Of a stretch of 64,000 nucleotides of DNA, positions 23,074-31,019 are shown piece by piece. The DNA comes from Pleomorphovibrio marinus (GTDB taxonomy: Bacteria; Bacteroidota; Bacteroidia; Cytophagales; Cyclobacteriaceae), in contig NZ_QCXY01000005.1 in NCBI RefSeq assembly GCF_003347495.1, forward strand, positions 62,001-126,000, written 5' to 3'. Each line of letters opens with the position of its first letter. Position 1 is the stretch's first letter. The notes beneath the pieces were generated by a model. That model did not search any database, had not been told where the DNA came from, and was given only the letters and a program-made list of their open reading frames with translations. The position numbers and the translations under genes were made by a program.

Positions 23074-25872
23074 TTACCCCTCCTCTCCCAAAGACATAAT
23101 ATACAATACAATGGCATCCAAATCCCTACTGGATAGCACGCCCAAAAAGCTGGGCATCTCTCCCTCATACCCTTCTACGACCTTCTCTCCGGGATCTACG
23201 ATGGACTCGTGCAAATATTCCTCGTCGGCGGTCATACTTGTACCGTCCTTGAATTCACGTACAGATCCATAGAGGCCTTTCATCGTAGGTCCCTGTTTGC
23301 CCTTGGTCTCCCTGTCCACGGCATGGCAGGCGATGCAGCCCATCTTTATAAATAGTTCCTCCCCCAATTCTTCGGTGGGAAGTGCTTCTTCCTCATTGCT
23401 GGCAAGGGTAAAATCAAAGTCTGCTATCGTTCCATCCACATCCACCTCACCAAATCCTTCCGCCAATAAGTTTGGGATAGGCAGGTCATTGACGGTAAAC
23501 CACACCTGGTCTTTCATCGCAGTGCCATCTGCGGCCATAAGGTCGTATTCCACCTCCATCTGATCCACCTTCAGCATGTCCGGTATGACCAAGAACACGG
23601 CCTTTGCATCCTCAGAAATTTCTACCCCTGCAATGGGCATGTTCTCCTCTCCTACTTCTCCATCCATGCGGAAATGGCCGGAACCGTATTTTTCCGTCCT
23701 TTGGTAGTTCCACCGTTTTACGGTGAAATTGGCGATGTCCAGGGCCTTTTCCCTTTCCAGTTCAGTGCCGAAACGTATCATCACCCCACCTTCCCTGGCC
23801 TGTAGCTTTTCAGGCATCACATTGGTCTTTCCGGTATGCCGCAGCCTCAGCAGGGCGCTCAGGGTATCCGAGGCATGACCCCAAAGGGCAAAGCCAGTGA
23901 TGTACATCCAGCCGTCACCGGGATTCATCTCGCCCTTCATGGTGGGAGCGGGAAAATGGGCATGGATAAGCGATACGGCCCCCTGCACCGCATTTCCAGT
24001 GCTGTCGATCAAGACCTGGAACAAGCCCGGTCTACCATAGGACAGGTGTACCATTTTTCCGTTTAAGGGGCCCATCTTTTCACTATGTGCCCAGACCTGG
24101 CTCACCCCTGATCTGTCCACCGCATGGGGTATCCAGGTAAGCGGAGGGGTAGGCTCAGGAATCTCCTCCCGGTGTGCAGTGGCAGCCACTCCGTAATAGT
24201 CACCCTGGCCGATCAGCATCACGGGGGTGGATGGCATGTGATGCCCCTGCTGATCCGATCCACTTAGTATGCCGGTCTTCGGGTCTATGCCCAAATAGGG
24301 ACCACGGAAACCCGATGCCACCATCGCCAAGGATCTGCCATCGGCCGACACCTTCAATACCGCTCCCCCATGTTGGGAACCGGCCCTAAACCCCATAATG
24401 GATTTTGGGCTGCTGGTTTCCGGGCCCATGTCCAGGGATCCGAACTTGGAGATATAAAACCCTCCCTCGGGATTGACCACCATATCGCTGGCCCATTCCC
24501 TGGTTTCTATGGATTGGGCCATGATGTTGGAAAAATTTTCGTAATAATCGGCCTCCCCGTCCCCATTCAGGTCATGTAACCTGAGGATGCCTTCTTTGCC
24601 AAAGACATATACCTCATCGTCCACTATGGCAAGGGACTGGGGTTCGTACAGCCCAGAAGCAAATCTCCTCCAAGAAAGTCTGTCCAACCCCTCAGAAATG
24701 CCCTCCAGTATCCACACATCCCCCTCAAAGGTGACGATGGCGGCTTTACTTTGGTCATAAAAGTCCATGTCCACCACCCGCACATTACGCTTCCAAGGAT
24801 TGGGAACGGGCAAGGTGAGTTGGTCAGTGACAAACAAAGCGGTATCAGGGGCCATTCTGCCTTTAGTAAGGACCTCTCCCTCCCATCGCTGTTTGGTTCC
24901 TTTTTTAAGGTCCGGAAAATCAAGCTCCATATCGGCAAGGGCACCCTCCAGTGTCCCGGAATTGCCATCTCCCCCTTGACTTACCCCGACTGCCAGCGTC
25001 AACTCCTTGTCCCTTGGGGCTACTTCCAGCACCAGGTACCTATTGTCCACCACCTTAATTTCCGCATTCTTACCGGGTACCTGAAGGGTCGCAGAGGTTA
25101 TTTTACCGTCCTTTTTCAAGTTTCCCAAAAGAGGGGAAACGGATTCCCCTTCTGCATCCCTGACCTCTGCCAGGGTAAGATAAAGGGGGCTGTCCCCCGG
25201 CGCCACCTTAAATTTCCTGGTAAATACAATTTCTTGACCGGTGTCTCTGCTGCCCGGCACCTCATGTATCGCCACGCCATCCACTTCATAGGCCAGTACC
25301 AGCTCCTCCCCGGATAGGTAATGCCCATTCCATCGGGCCATGCTGGGATCCAGGGGACCCCAAGATGGGGCACCTGGATAGGGGTTGGCGGGCCTGGGGT
25401 CCTCAAAGAGCGCCTCTCCGGAGGACCAGCCCGGGTACTGTCCGGTTGCAAAGTGGGGGGTTCCCCCTATTCTGGGGATCTCGTTCTTTTTTTCGTAAAA
25501 GTCCTTGTAGGAGATCTGGGCCATGGTGACCATGGGAAGAAAGTCCCCCGTCCAAGCCACCGACCAACGTAACATGTCAGTATCAAAACAGGCATAGGCC
25601 TCATTGCCAAGCCGCATGGCCAACACCCTGGGCGAAATATTGTCATCCGGAAAGGAAGCACCGAGGTTTCGTGCATCCATGGAGGTGGTGATATAGGGGA
25701 AATCCAGCTCCACAAAGTCTGCAAATTCCACTTCCTCGAAGTTCACTGAGGATATGAGTTCCTCTTCTTCCTTGCAGGAAGACAGCAAAAGTACTGCAAG
25801 ACAAACAATAACAGATGGGTGAAAGAAAATGTAAAAAAAAGAGGGAATATTATATATTCGTAAATTGTTCAT
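23074..25872 (-). CDS. Large c-type cytochrome lipoprotein (DUF6797-type)
   Basis: The ATG at 25872 is preferred because it precedes the lipoprotein signal (VCLAVLLLSSC); an earlier ATG at 25974 would run through a repeat hairpin. The N-terminal two-thirds resemble the DUF6797 proteins of Bacteroidota and Planctomycetes, with a beta-propeller-like glucose-sorbosone-dehydrogenase-type region (LTLPVPNPWKRNVRVVDMD; GLDRLSWRRFASGLYEPQSL; LRLHDLNGDGEADYYENF). The C-terminus has one haem site, CIACHAVDRETKGKQGPTMKGLYG, with a likely axial Met in TSMTADE or GEMPSF. Roughly 932 residues. It may oxidise sugars and pass electrons to a periplasmic chain; the substrate is unknown. Confidence 0.8.
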   Translation of the reverse strand: MNNLRIYNIPSFFYIFFHPSVIVCLAVLLLSSCKEEEELISSVNFEEVEFADFVELDFPYITTSMDARNLGASFPDDNISPRVLAMRLGNEAYACFDTDMLRWSVAWTGDFLPMVTMAQISYKDFYEKKNEIPRIGGTPHFATGQYPGWSSGEALFEDPRPANPYPGAPSWGPLDPSMARWNGHYLSGEELVLAYEVDGVAIHEVPGSRDTGQEIVFTRKFKVAPGDSPLYLTLAEVRDAEGESVSPLLGNLKKDGKITSATLQVPGKNAEIKVVDNRYLVLEVAPRDKELTLAVGVSQGGDGNSGTLEGALADMELDFPDLKKGTKQRWEGEVLTKGRMAPDTALFVTDQLTLPVPNPWKRNVRVVDMDFYDQSKAAIVTFEGDVWILEGISEGLDRLSWRRFASGLYEPQSLAIVDDEVYVFGKEGILRLHDLNGDGEADYYENFSNIMAQSIETREWASDMVVNPEGGFYISKFGSLDMGPETSSPKSIMGFRAGSQHGGAVLKVSADGRSLAMVASGFRGPYLGIDPKTGILSGSDQQGHHMPSTPVMLIGQGDYYGVAATAHREEIPEPTPPLTWIPHAVDRSGVSQVWAHSEKMGPLNGKMVHLSYGRPGLFQVLIDSTGNAVQGAVSLIHAHFPAPTMKGEMNPGDGWMYITGFALWGHASDTLSALLRLRHTGKTNVMPEKLQAREGGVMIRFGTELEREKALDIANFTVKRWNYQRTEKYGSGHFRMDGEVGEENMPIAGVEISEDAKAVFLVIPDMLKVDQMEVEYDLMAADGTAMKDQVWFTVNDLPIPNLLAEGFGEVDVDGTIADFDFTLASNEEEALPTEELGEELFIKMGCIACHAVDRETKGKQGPTMKGLYGSVREFKDGTSMTADEEYLHESIVDPGEKVVEGYEGEMPSFLGVLSSRDLDAIVLYIMSLGEEG

Positions 25873-25975
25873 GGTCATAGAGGAAATCCTACATTTTTGG
25901 ACAGCAATTAAATGCAAAAGCCCCACAATCCCAAGGATAATTTGATTTTCGGCACTGGGTATAGTTTCCGGCACT

Positions 25976-26053
25976 GGGTGTAGTATCCACTACACCCTAC
26001 TTTCAGAAGTAAACTTGGGGAACGAATTCTCTAAAAGGCCATTTGCAATGGCC
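25976..26053 (-). repeat. Two-part palindromic repeat, copy C
   Basis: In reverse orientation: perfect hairpin at 25976-25997 (stem GGGTGTAGT/ACTACACCC, loop ATCC), 39-base spacer, then GGCCATTTGCAATGGCC at 26037-26053. Both halves are intact, so this is the best-preserved copy. Confidence 0.88.
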
Positions 26054-26102
26054 AAATAACCATACAATCTGGGAGAAACCTGCTAAATGATTTACTGAGC
26101 CT

Positions 26103-26181
26103 AGGTGTTGTATCCACTACACCCCTTTATTAAGAGGCAAACTTGAGAAAAGTAAACTTTAAAATGCCATTTGCAATGACC
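26103..26181 (-). repeat. Two-part palindromic repeat, copy D
   Basis: In reverse orientation: slightly degenerate hairpin at 26103-26124 (AGGTGTTGT/ACTACACCC, loop ATCC), a 40-base spacer, then TGCCATTTGCAATGACC at 26165-26181. The spacer resembles that of copy C (both contain CAAGTTT when read on the reverse strand). Confidence 0.82.
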
Positions 26182-26246
26182 CATGCAATCTTGAGAAATC
26201 TGTCAAGCGGTTTTGCCTTAATTTGGATTAGGCACCCACCTCTATT

Positions 26247-27359
26247 TTATTCATGCACCGCCACGGCAATTTTCGAATCCGCCGTGCCATAGTAAAGGAA
26301 CCATTTGCCCTGAAAAGAAACCATACCCTCGATAAAACACACCAAATTGATCTGACCTTCTATTTCATAGTCCTTTTCAGGGGTTAAAAAGTAATTTTCC
26401 ATTCTATCTATCAATTCGTAGGGCTCATTTTTGTCAAAAAGTGCCTGCCCCGCAGAATACGCTCCAGGAGCCAAAGTTTCATCCCTGCCCTCGTCCTCCA
26501 GGTTCATTCCATTATACAGCAAAAGCACCCCCTCTTCCCGCAGTAGGGCAAAGGGTCCCGGCTCTACCAACCTGCTGTCAAAATAGCCCCTCCTAGGCTT
26601 CAGCACAGATTTGAGTTCCCCGTTGTCATCCAGCAAGGGCTCCCAGTGGATCAGGTCTTCCGAATAGGCCATAAAAATATCCGTATCCCCAAAATACATC
26701 CAGTACCTCCCATTTACCTTTTCGGCAACCACCTGGTCACCTTCCTGCTTGGCCAGAATGGCTCCAGCTTTACTCCAAGTATCGGAAAAGTCACCTCTTA
26801 ACACCCTGCCATGTTTGTCCCAATTCCGGAGGTCTTTGGAGCTGGCAAGCATTAGGCGTGCTACTTCCCCATCGTAGGAAGTGTAGGTCATTACATAAGA
26901 GCCATCCGGAGTGGCCACCACTCTGGGATCCTCCACCCCTCCATCCCACTCTAGCACCTTAAGGCTGTCATTCTCGGGATAGAAAACAGGAGAAGGCTCT
27001 TTCTCAAAATTCAATCCATCCTCACTTATCGCCAATCCAATTCTGGAAGTGCCAAGGTTAGAACCAATGGAGTCTTCGGCCCGGTACAAAAGGTGTACCT
27101 TTCCTTCCCTAACCACTGCGGCGGGATTGAAGACGTCCTTGATCTCCCAATGGACCTCTTCTTCCAAGATGGGACAAATAAAAGTAAGGTCACCTGGGGT
27201 CAATATAGGGTTAAGGCTATCTACCTTGACGAAGGGTGCTAGTGCCCAGTCCTCATGGACGTCCTGCTCCTCTTCCTTAGGGGATTGACAAAAGGAGAAC
27301 ACCATGGAGATGACTGTGAGTAGGGTCAAAGCCCCTCGCTGATTGAAATAGACCTTCAT
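26247..27359 (-). CDS. GH130-family beta-mannosidase/phosphorylase-like lipoprotein
   Basis: The signal peptide ends in VFSFC, so the enzyme is probably lipid-anchored. The five-bladed propeller of GH130 is shown by FNPAAVVREGKVHLLYRAED, SRIGLAISEDGLNFEKEPSPVF, WDGGVEDPRVV (with the catalytic Asp expected here), KAGAILA, and VLLLYNGMN. Cytosolic GH130 proteins are mannoside phosphorylases, whereas exported ones described in Bacteroides are hydrolases of beta-1,2-mannosides, so hydrolysis is more likely here. It overlaps by four bases the OmpA gene upstream. Repeats C and D lie just past its stop. Confidence 0.85.
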   Translation of the reverse strand: MKVYFNQRGALTLLTVISMVFSFCQSPKEEEQDVHEDWALAPFVKVDSLNPILTPGDLTFICPILEEEVHWEIKDVFNPAAVVREGKVHLLYRAEDSIGSNLGTSRIGLAISEDGLNFEKEPSPVFYPENDSLKVLEWDGGVEDPRVVATPDGSYVMTYTSYDGEVARLMLASSKDLRNWDKHGRVLRGDFSDTWSKAGAILAKQEGDQVVAEKVNGRYWMYFGDTDIFMAYSEDLIHWEPLLDDNGELKSVLKPRRGYFDSRLVEPGPFALLREEGVLLLYNGMNLEDEGRDETLAPGAYSAGQALFDKNEPYELIDRMENYFLTPEKDYEIEGQINLVCFIEGMVSFQGKWFLYYGTADSKIAVAVHE

Positions 27360-28927
27360 TGTTCGAGAATCAATAGTTCCACTCTACGGTTTTTTTCCCT
27401 TCCTTCCTCTGTCTGATTGGAGGTGATGGGTCGGGTACCTCCATGTCCGGTTACCCGGATTTTTTCGAAAGGCACTCCCTTTAGCACCAATTCATCCCTT
27501 ACCTTGGCCGCTCTTTTTAGGGAAAGTTCTTTATTTAGTTGTACGCTGCCAAAGCTGTCCGTATGGCCCTCCACTTGAATCAGGGACTGTGGGTTTTGAG
27601 ACAGGAAATAGGCAATCAGTTCCAAAAATTCCCCTGTGATTTTATCGGCAAATTCCGCTGTACCGCGTTGAAAGTTCACCTGGTCCAAAATCAGCCTATT
27701 TCCAGCCATTGCAGGAACAAGTGTTGGAGATTCGGGCCTTTCTTCCCAGTCAATGGCATAGGGCATATATCCTTTCACCAACACGTATGCACGTAAGTCT
27801 TCCAGAGGCCCCCAATAGTTTTCCAGGTTCTCAATGCGCTCTCCGTATTTATCCATAATGCTTACCTCAGCCTCCGGAAAATGGCTCTTTAAACTTGCCA
27901 AATAATCAACAGCAGTAGGGCTTGGGCTGGGGGATTCTATGCTTGAAGATTCTTCTGCTGCACTTACCATTGGTTCTGGGGTGTAGGGCTCTGGTTCTTC
28001 CTTTATTTGCTCATGGCCAGGTTCCTCCTCTGCTAAAGGCAATTCTTCCTTCTCGGGAGGTATTTGAGATTCATAAGGACTGAGATAAATATTGCCATAT
28101 CCCTCACTACTGATGGTTCTTGAAAAAAAGGCGTTATCCCCTTTGGGATGCAGCCCATAATGCAGGATTTTCCCTTCCTCAGGAAGGCCGGGTACAGGTT
28201 GTGGGGTGGACCAAGAGGTAAGGTTTTTATCATCTATCCGCTTTGCGAAGAACACCCCTGTACCCGATACCCTTCCATGGCCATTGGATGAAAAAAACAG
28301 GGATTGCTTATCCTGCGTCATGAAGGGGGTTAATTCCTGGTAGGGAGAATTGATAGCAGCCCCCAGATTAAGTGGCCTGGACCATTTTCCGTTTTCCCCT
28401 TTTTCTGTCACATAAAGGTCTTCGTTGCCCAGTGCACCGAAGGATTCCATGGAAAGCAGCATCAAGTCCCCCTCTGGATGCAGAAAACCACTAAAGGTAT
28501 TACCATGGTTTTCAAATCCAGGGATATCAAGTTGTTGTATTCTTTGCCAGGATTCCCCAGTTTTCCGATAGGTGAAAATCCCCTGAATGCGTTTGCCATC
28601 ATCGTGGTACACAAAAGCAGTTCCAGATGTATCAAAACCCAGGAGCATGTCCAGTCCTTCTGTACTGAGTGAAGGGACTTGTAGTGGCTTAGCCCATTTG
28701 TCCCCATCCGCGTGGGGAGCAGCCAGCCAAATATCCCCGGGATCTTTCTCTTTACCCAAATTTTTCGGGTGGAAGGCCCTCGTAAAATATAGGGCATCAT
28801 CTGGGCCAACCCTCGGATGGGACTCGTCATAGGGGGAATTCACTTCCTCCAAAGCAGTTTGGCCAAATAAGCTACCCGAGATGATAAGCATTAGAAAGGC
28901 TATTATTTGAACGCTTGGAATTTGCAT
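27356..28927 (-). CDS. OmpA-family protein with WD40-like propeller
   Basis: The start at ATG 28927 yields the signal peptide IIAFLMLIISGSLFGQ. Residues about 30-300 contain PD40/WD40-like strands (DALYFTRAFHPKNLG, LYVTEKGENGKWSRPLNLG, SLFFSSNGHGRVSG). A Pro/Glu/Ser-rich linker follows (about 300-345), then a short carboxy-regulatory-like part and the OmpA C-terminal peptidoglycan-binding domain at about 415-520 (VEGHTDSFGSVQLNKELSLK, RVTGHGGTRPITSN, RRVELLIL). It links the outer membrane to peptidoglycan. It is encoded 10 bases after the deoxyhypusine-synthase-like gene. Confidence 0.88.
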   Translation of the reverse strand: MQIPSVQIIAFLMLIISGSLFGQTALEEVNSPYDESHPRVGPDDALYFTRAFHPKNLGKEKDPGDIWLAAPHADGDKWAKPLQVPSLSTEGLDMLLGFDTSGTAFVYHDDGKRIQGIFTYRKTGESWQRIQQLDIPGFENHGNTFSGFLHPEGDLMLLSMESFGALGNEDLYVTEKGENGKWSRPLNLGAAINSPYQELTPFMTQDKQSLFFSSNGHGRVSGTGVFFAKRIDDKNLTSWSTPQPVPGLPEEGKILHYGLHPKGDNAFFSRTISSEGYGNIYLSPYESQIPPEKEELPLAEEEPGHEQIKEEPEPYTPEPMVSAAEESSSIESPSPSPTAVDYLASLKSHFPEAEVSIMDKYGERIENLENYWGPLEDLRAYVLVKGYMPYAIDWEERPESPTLVPAMAGNRLILDQVNFQRGTAEFADKITGEFLELIAYFLSQNPQSLIQVEGHTDSFGSVQLNKELSLKRAAKVRDELVLKGVPFEKIRVTGHGGTRPITSNQTEEGREKNRRVELLILEQ

Positions 28928-28937
28928 AAGTATTTCC

Positions 28938-29909
28938 TTATTGACCCAAAACAATGGCAAAGATCAATGGGGCTACAATAGTGGCATCTGACTCAATGAT
29001 ATATTTGGGTGTATCCAAGCCCAGCTTACCCCAGGTAATCTTCTCATTGGGCACCGCCCCGGAGTAAGAACCATAAGAGGTGGTGCTGTCGGAGATTTGA
29101 CAGAAATACCCCCATAACGGGACATTGTCCCTCTGCAAGTCCTGATGCAGCATAGGCACTACACAAATGGGAAAATCGCCGGCTATTCCACCACCAATTT
29201 GGAAAAAGCCCACGGTGCTGTCATCCAGTGCATTTTGGGTATACCAGTCGGCCAAAAACATCATGTATTGGATCCCACTTTTTACCGTGTGTACATTTTT
29301 CACATCCCCGGAAATACAATGGCCCGCATACATGTTGCCCAAGGTGGAGTCTTCCCAGCCAGGCACGATGATCGGAAGGTTTTTCTTGGCAGCCTCCAAA
29401 AGCCAACTGTCCTTGGGGTCTATTTGAAAAGACGCATCCAATTTTCCTGAAAGTAAAATTTTGTAGAAAAACTCATGGGGGAAAAAACTATCTCCCGCGC
29501 TGTCGGCTTTTACCCACTCCTCCAAAATCACGTCCTCTATACGGCGCATGGCTTCCATTTCAGGGATACAGGTGTCGGTCACGCGGTTCATATGTCTTTC
29601 CAGTAGATCTTGTTCCTGCTGTGGAGAAAGGTCCCGGTACCCGGGTAACCTTTCATAAAAATCATGGGCCACTAAGTTAAAAACGTCCTCCTCCAAGTTG
29701 GCACCCGTACAAGAAATTATATGTACCTTATCTTGGCGGATCATCTCAGCAAGGGACAAGCCTAGCTCAGCGGTGGACATGGCTCCTGCCAGGGTGACCA
29801 TCATTTTTCCATTGTGATCCAGATGGGCTTTATATCCTTCGGCGGCATCCACCAATGCAGCCGCATTAAAGTGCCTATAGTGATGTTTTAAAAACTTGGT
29901 GATTTCCAT
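28938..29909 (-). CDS. Deoxyhypusine synthase-like protein (homospermidine-synthase type)
   Basis: Full-length (323 aa) member of the DHS family: TLAGAMSTAELGLSLAEMI, HIISCTGANLEEDVFNL, PIIVPGWEDSTLGNMYAG, GFFQIGGGIAGDFPICVVP and, near the end, EKITWGKLG with the Lys equivalent to the catalytic lysine of human DHS, and ESDATIVAPLIFA. Bacteria lack eIF5A, and bacterial relatives have been reported to make homospermidine or related polyamines using NAD. Which reaction this one performs cannot be seen. It is the first gene of an operon with the OmpA and GH130 genes. Confidence 0.88.
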   Translation of the reverse strand: MEITKFLKHHYRHFNAAALVDAAEGYKAHLDHNGKMMVTLAGAMSTAELGLSLAEMIRQDKVHIISCTGANLEEDVFNLVAHDFYERLPGYRDLSPQQEQDLLERHMNRVTDTCIPEMEAMRRIEDVILEEWVKADSAGDSFFPHEFFYKILLSGKLDASFQIDPKDSWLLEAAKKNLPIIVPGWEDSTLGNMYAGHCISGDVKNVHTVKSGIQYMMFLADWYTQNALDDSTVGFFQIGGGIAGDFPICVVPMLHQDLQRDNVPLWGYFCQISDSTTSYGSYSGAVPNEKITWGKLGLDTPKYIIESDATIVAPLIFAIVLGQ

Positions 29910-29967
29910 GTGATGTTGGGTTAATTTTTTAACTGTTCAAGATTCAAATTTACAAGGGCTGTGCCAA

Positions 29968-29993
29968 ACAAAAAAACCCGGCTAAACCGGGTT
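29968..29993 (-). terminator. Intrinsic terminator after the OmpH/Skp gene
   Basis: On the reverse strand ACCCGG and CCGGGT form a six-base GC-rich stem with a five-base loop (forward positions 29976-29992), followed by seven Us from the forward A-run at 29969-29975. It ends the reverse gene at 30022. Confidence 0.85.
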
Positions 29994-30021
29994 CCCTCTT
30001 TGCTTTTTTACATGGGCAATT

Positions 30022-30681
30022 TTACTCTTCGTTTTCAGAATCGCTTTCTGGTCCTGCTGTCTCTTCCTTCTTGGAGGCAGCTTCTGGATCAGCCTTTCCG
30101 CTTTTCTTTTTGTAGTTGTCGTTGATACCCCTTACCACAGATTCTGTCACGTCCAATGAGTTGTCTGCATACCATACTCCACCACCTCTGGTGTAGGAAA
30201 GTATCATTTCCAGATCCTTTTCCTTGGCATAGTCCTGAAGGTATTCTTGGATCATGTCATAGACATCATTGTAAAGTTTGTTTTCATCGGCGGAAAGTTC
30301 CTGCATCAGGTTATCCCTATAGCTGACAAGGTTACGTTCCTTTGCCACCAATTCCTCTTGCTTGGCCCTTTGTTGGTTCATGGTCATGTTGCCAGCAGTC
30401 TGTTGGAAGCTGGAAACTTCCTGTTCAAACCCTCTCGCACGATTGGAAAGCTCACTTTCAAACCTTTTACCCTTCTCTTCGATTTCTTCCGATTTCTCCT
30501 TATAATAATCAAACTTGTTGATTACACTGTCAGTGTGGATGTAGGCGATTTTAAGGTCTGTGATATTCACCTCTGCTGCTGGATTGTCGGTTGTGCCAGT
30601 AGGGGAAGTATTGGAGTCACAAGCCCCAAACATGATTGCGCCCATTACCCCGACACACATTATCCTAATTAATTTCTTCAC
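30022..30681 (-). CDS. OmpH/Skp-like periplasmic chaperone lipoprotein
   Basis: A GTG at 30681 leads into a lipoprotein signal (KKLIRIMCVGVMGAIMFGAC); the longer frame to 30735 has no sensible N-terminus. The body is a long helical coiled coil with Skp features: LKIAYIHTDSVINKFDYYKEKSEE, RFESELSNRARGFEQEVSSFQ, QQRAKQEELVAKERNLVSYRDNL and VLSYTRGGGVWYADNSLDVTESVVRGIN. Skp binds unfolded outer-membrane proteins. The C-terminus is acidic and Lys/Glu-rich. It has its own terminator and seems to be a single-gene unit. Confidence 0.88.
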   Translation of the reverse strand: MKKLIRIMCVGVMGAIMFGACDSNTSPTGTTDNPAAEVNITDLKIAYIHTDSVINKFDYYKEKSEEIEEKGKRFESELSNRARGFEQEVSSFQQTAGNMTMNQQRAKQEELVAKERNLVSYRDNLMQELSADENKLYNDVYDMIQEYLQDYAKEKDLEMILSYTRGGGVWYADNSLDVTESVVRGINDNYKKKSGKADPEAASKKEETAGPESDSENEE

Positions 30682-30783
30682 TTTTTGGTAAATTTTAATG
30701 TTTCGGGGCAAAGTTAGGAAAACTTGCCTTTCCACAAACTTTTCGAAGCAGGTAAACTGTTAAAAAATTTTAAAGCTACTTCC

Positions 30784-30999
30784 TTACTCCATTTTTACCC
30801 TACATACAACCCCTTGCCCAAACAGGGATATCCCCGCATTAATAATTATTAGAGAAAGTGTGCCTAAGCCAAACCAAGCCAGAAAATCAGCTTCTTCATA
30901 TTTCAGAATAAGGGCTTCCCCAAACACACTGAGACCAAACCCTATCAACACCAACCCCGATATGGAATACAGCAACCAATTTCTTTTTGTCTTGCGCAT
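30784..30999 (-). CDS. Small two-span membrane protein, 71 aa
   Basis: Two hydrophobic helices are visible, WLLYSISGLVLIGFGLSVFGEALIL and ADFLAWFGLGTLSLIIINAGISLFGQG, in a 71-residue protein with basic ends (MRKTKRN, CRVKME). I recognise it as a small conserved-type Bacteroidota membrane protein but have no function for it. It lies 20 bases downstream of the HDAC-like gene start side, in the same direction, and may be cotranscribed with it. Confidence 0.65.
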   Translation of the reverse strand: MRKTKRNWLLYSISGLVLIGFGLSVFGEALILKYEEADFLAWFGLGTLSLIIINAGISLFGQGVVCRVKME

Positions 31000-31019
31000 A
31001 ATGTTATGGTTTTATACAA

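Larger units (their letters stand above)
25873..26246. other. 374-bp gap with two reverse-orientation repeats
   Basis: Holds repeat copies C and D, plus a tandem duplication of about 18 bases (TTTCGGCACTGGGTATAG at about 25956 and a near copy starting at 25966) that abuts copy C. The promoter of the cytochrome lipoprotein gene should lie here. No gene is seen. Confidence 0.5.

Noticed and set aside
25878-25974. Upstream start for the cytochrome lipoprotein gene
   Set aside because: It would add about 34 residues before the signal peptide and translate through the end of a repeat hairpin; the ATG at 25872 gives a normal lipoprotein signal.
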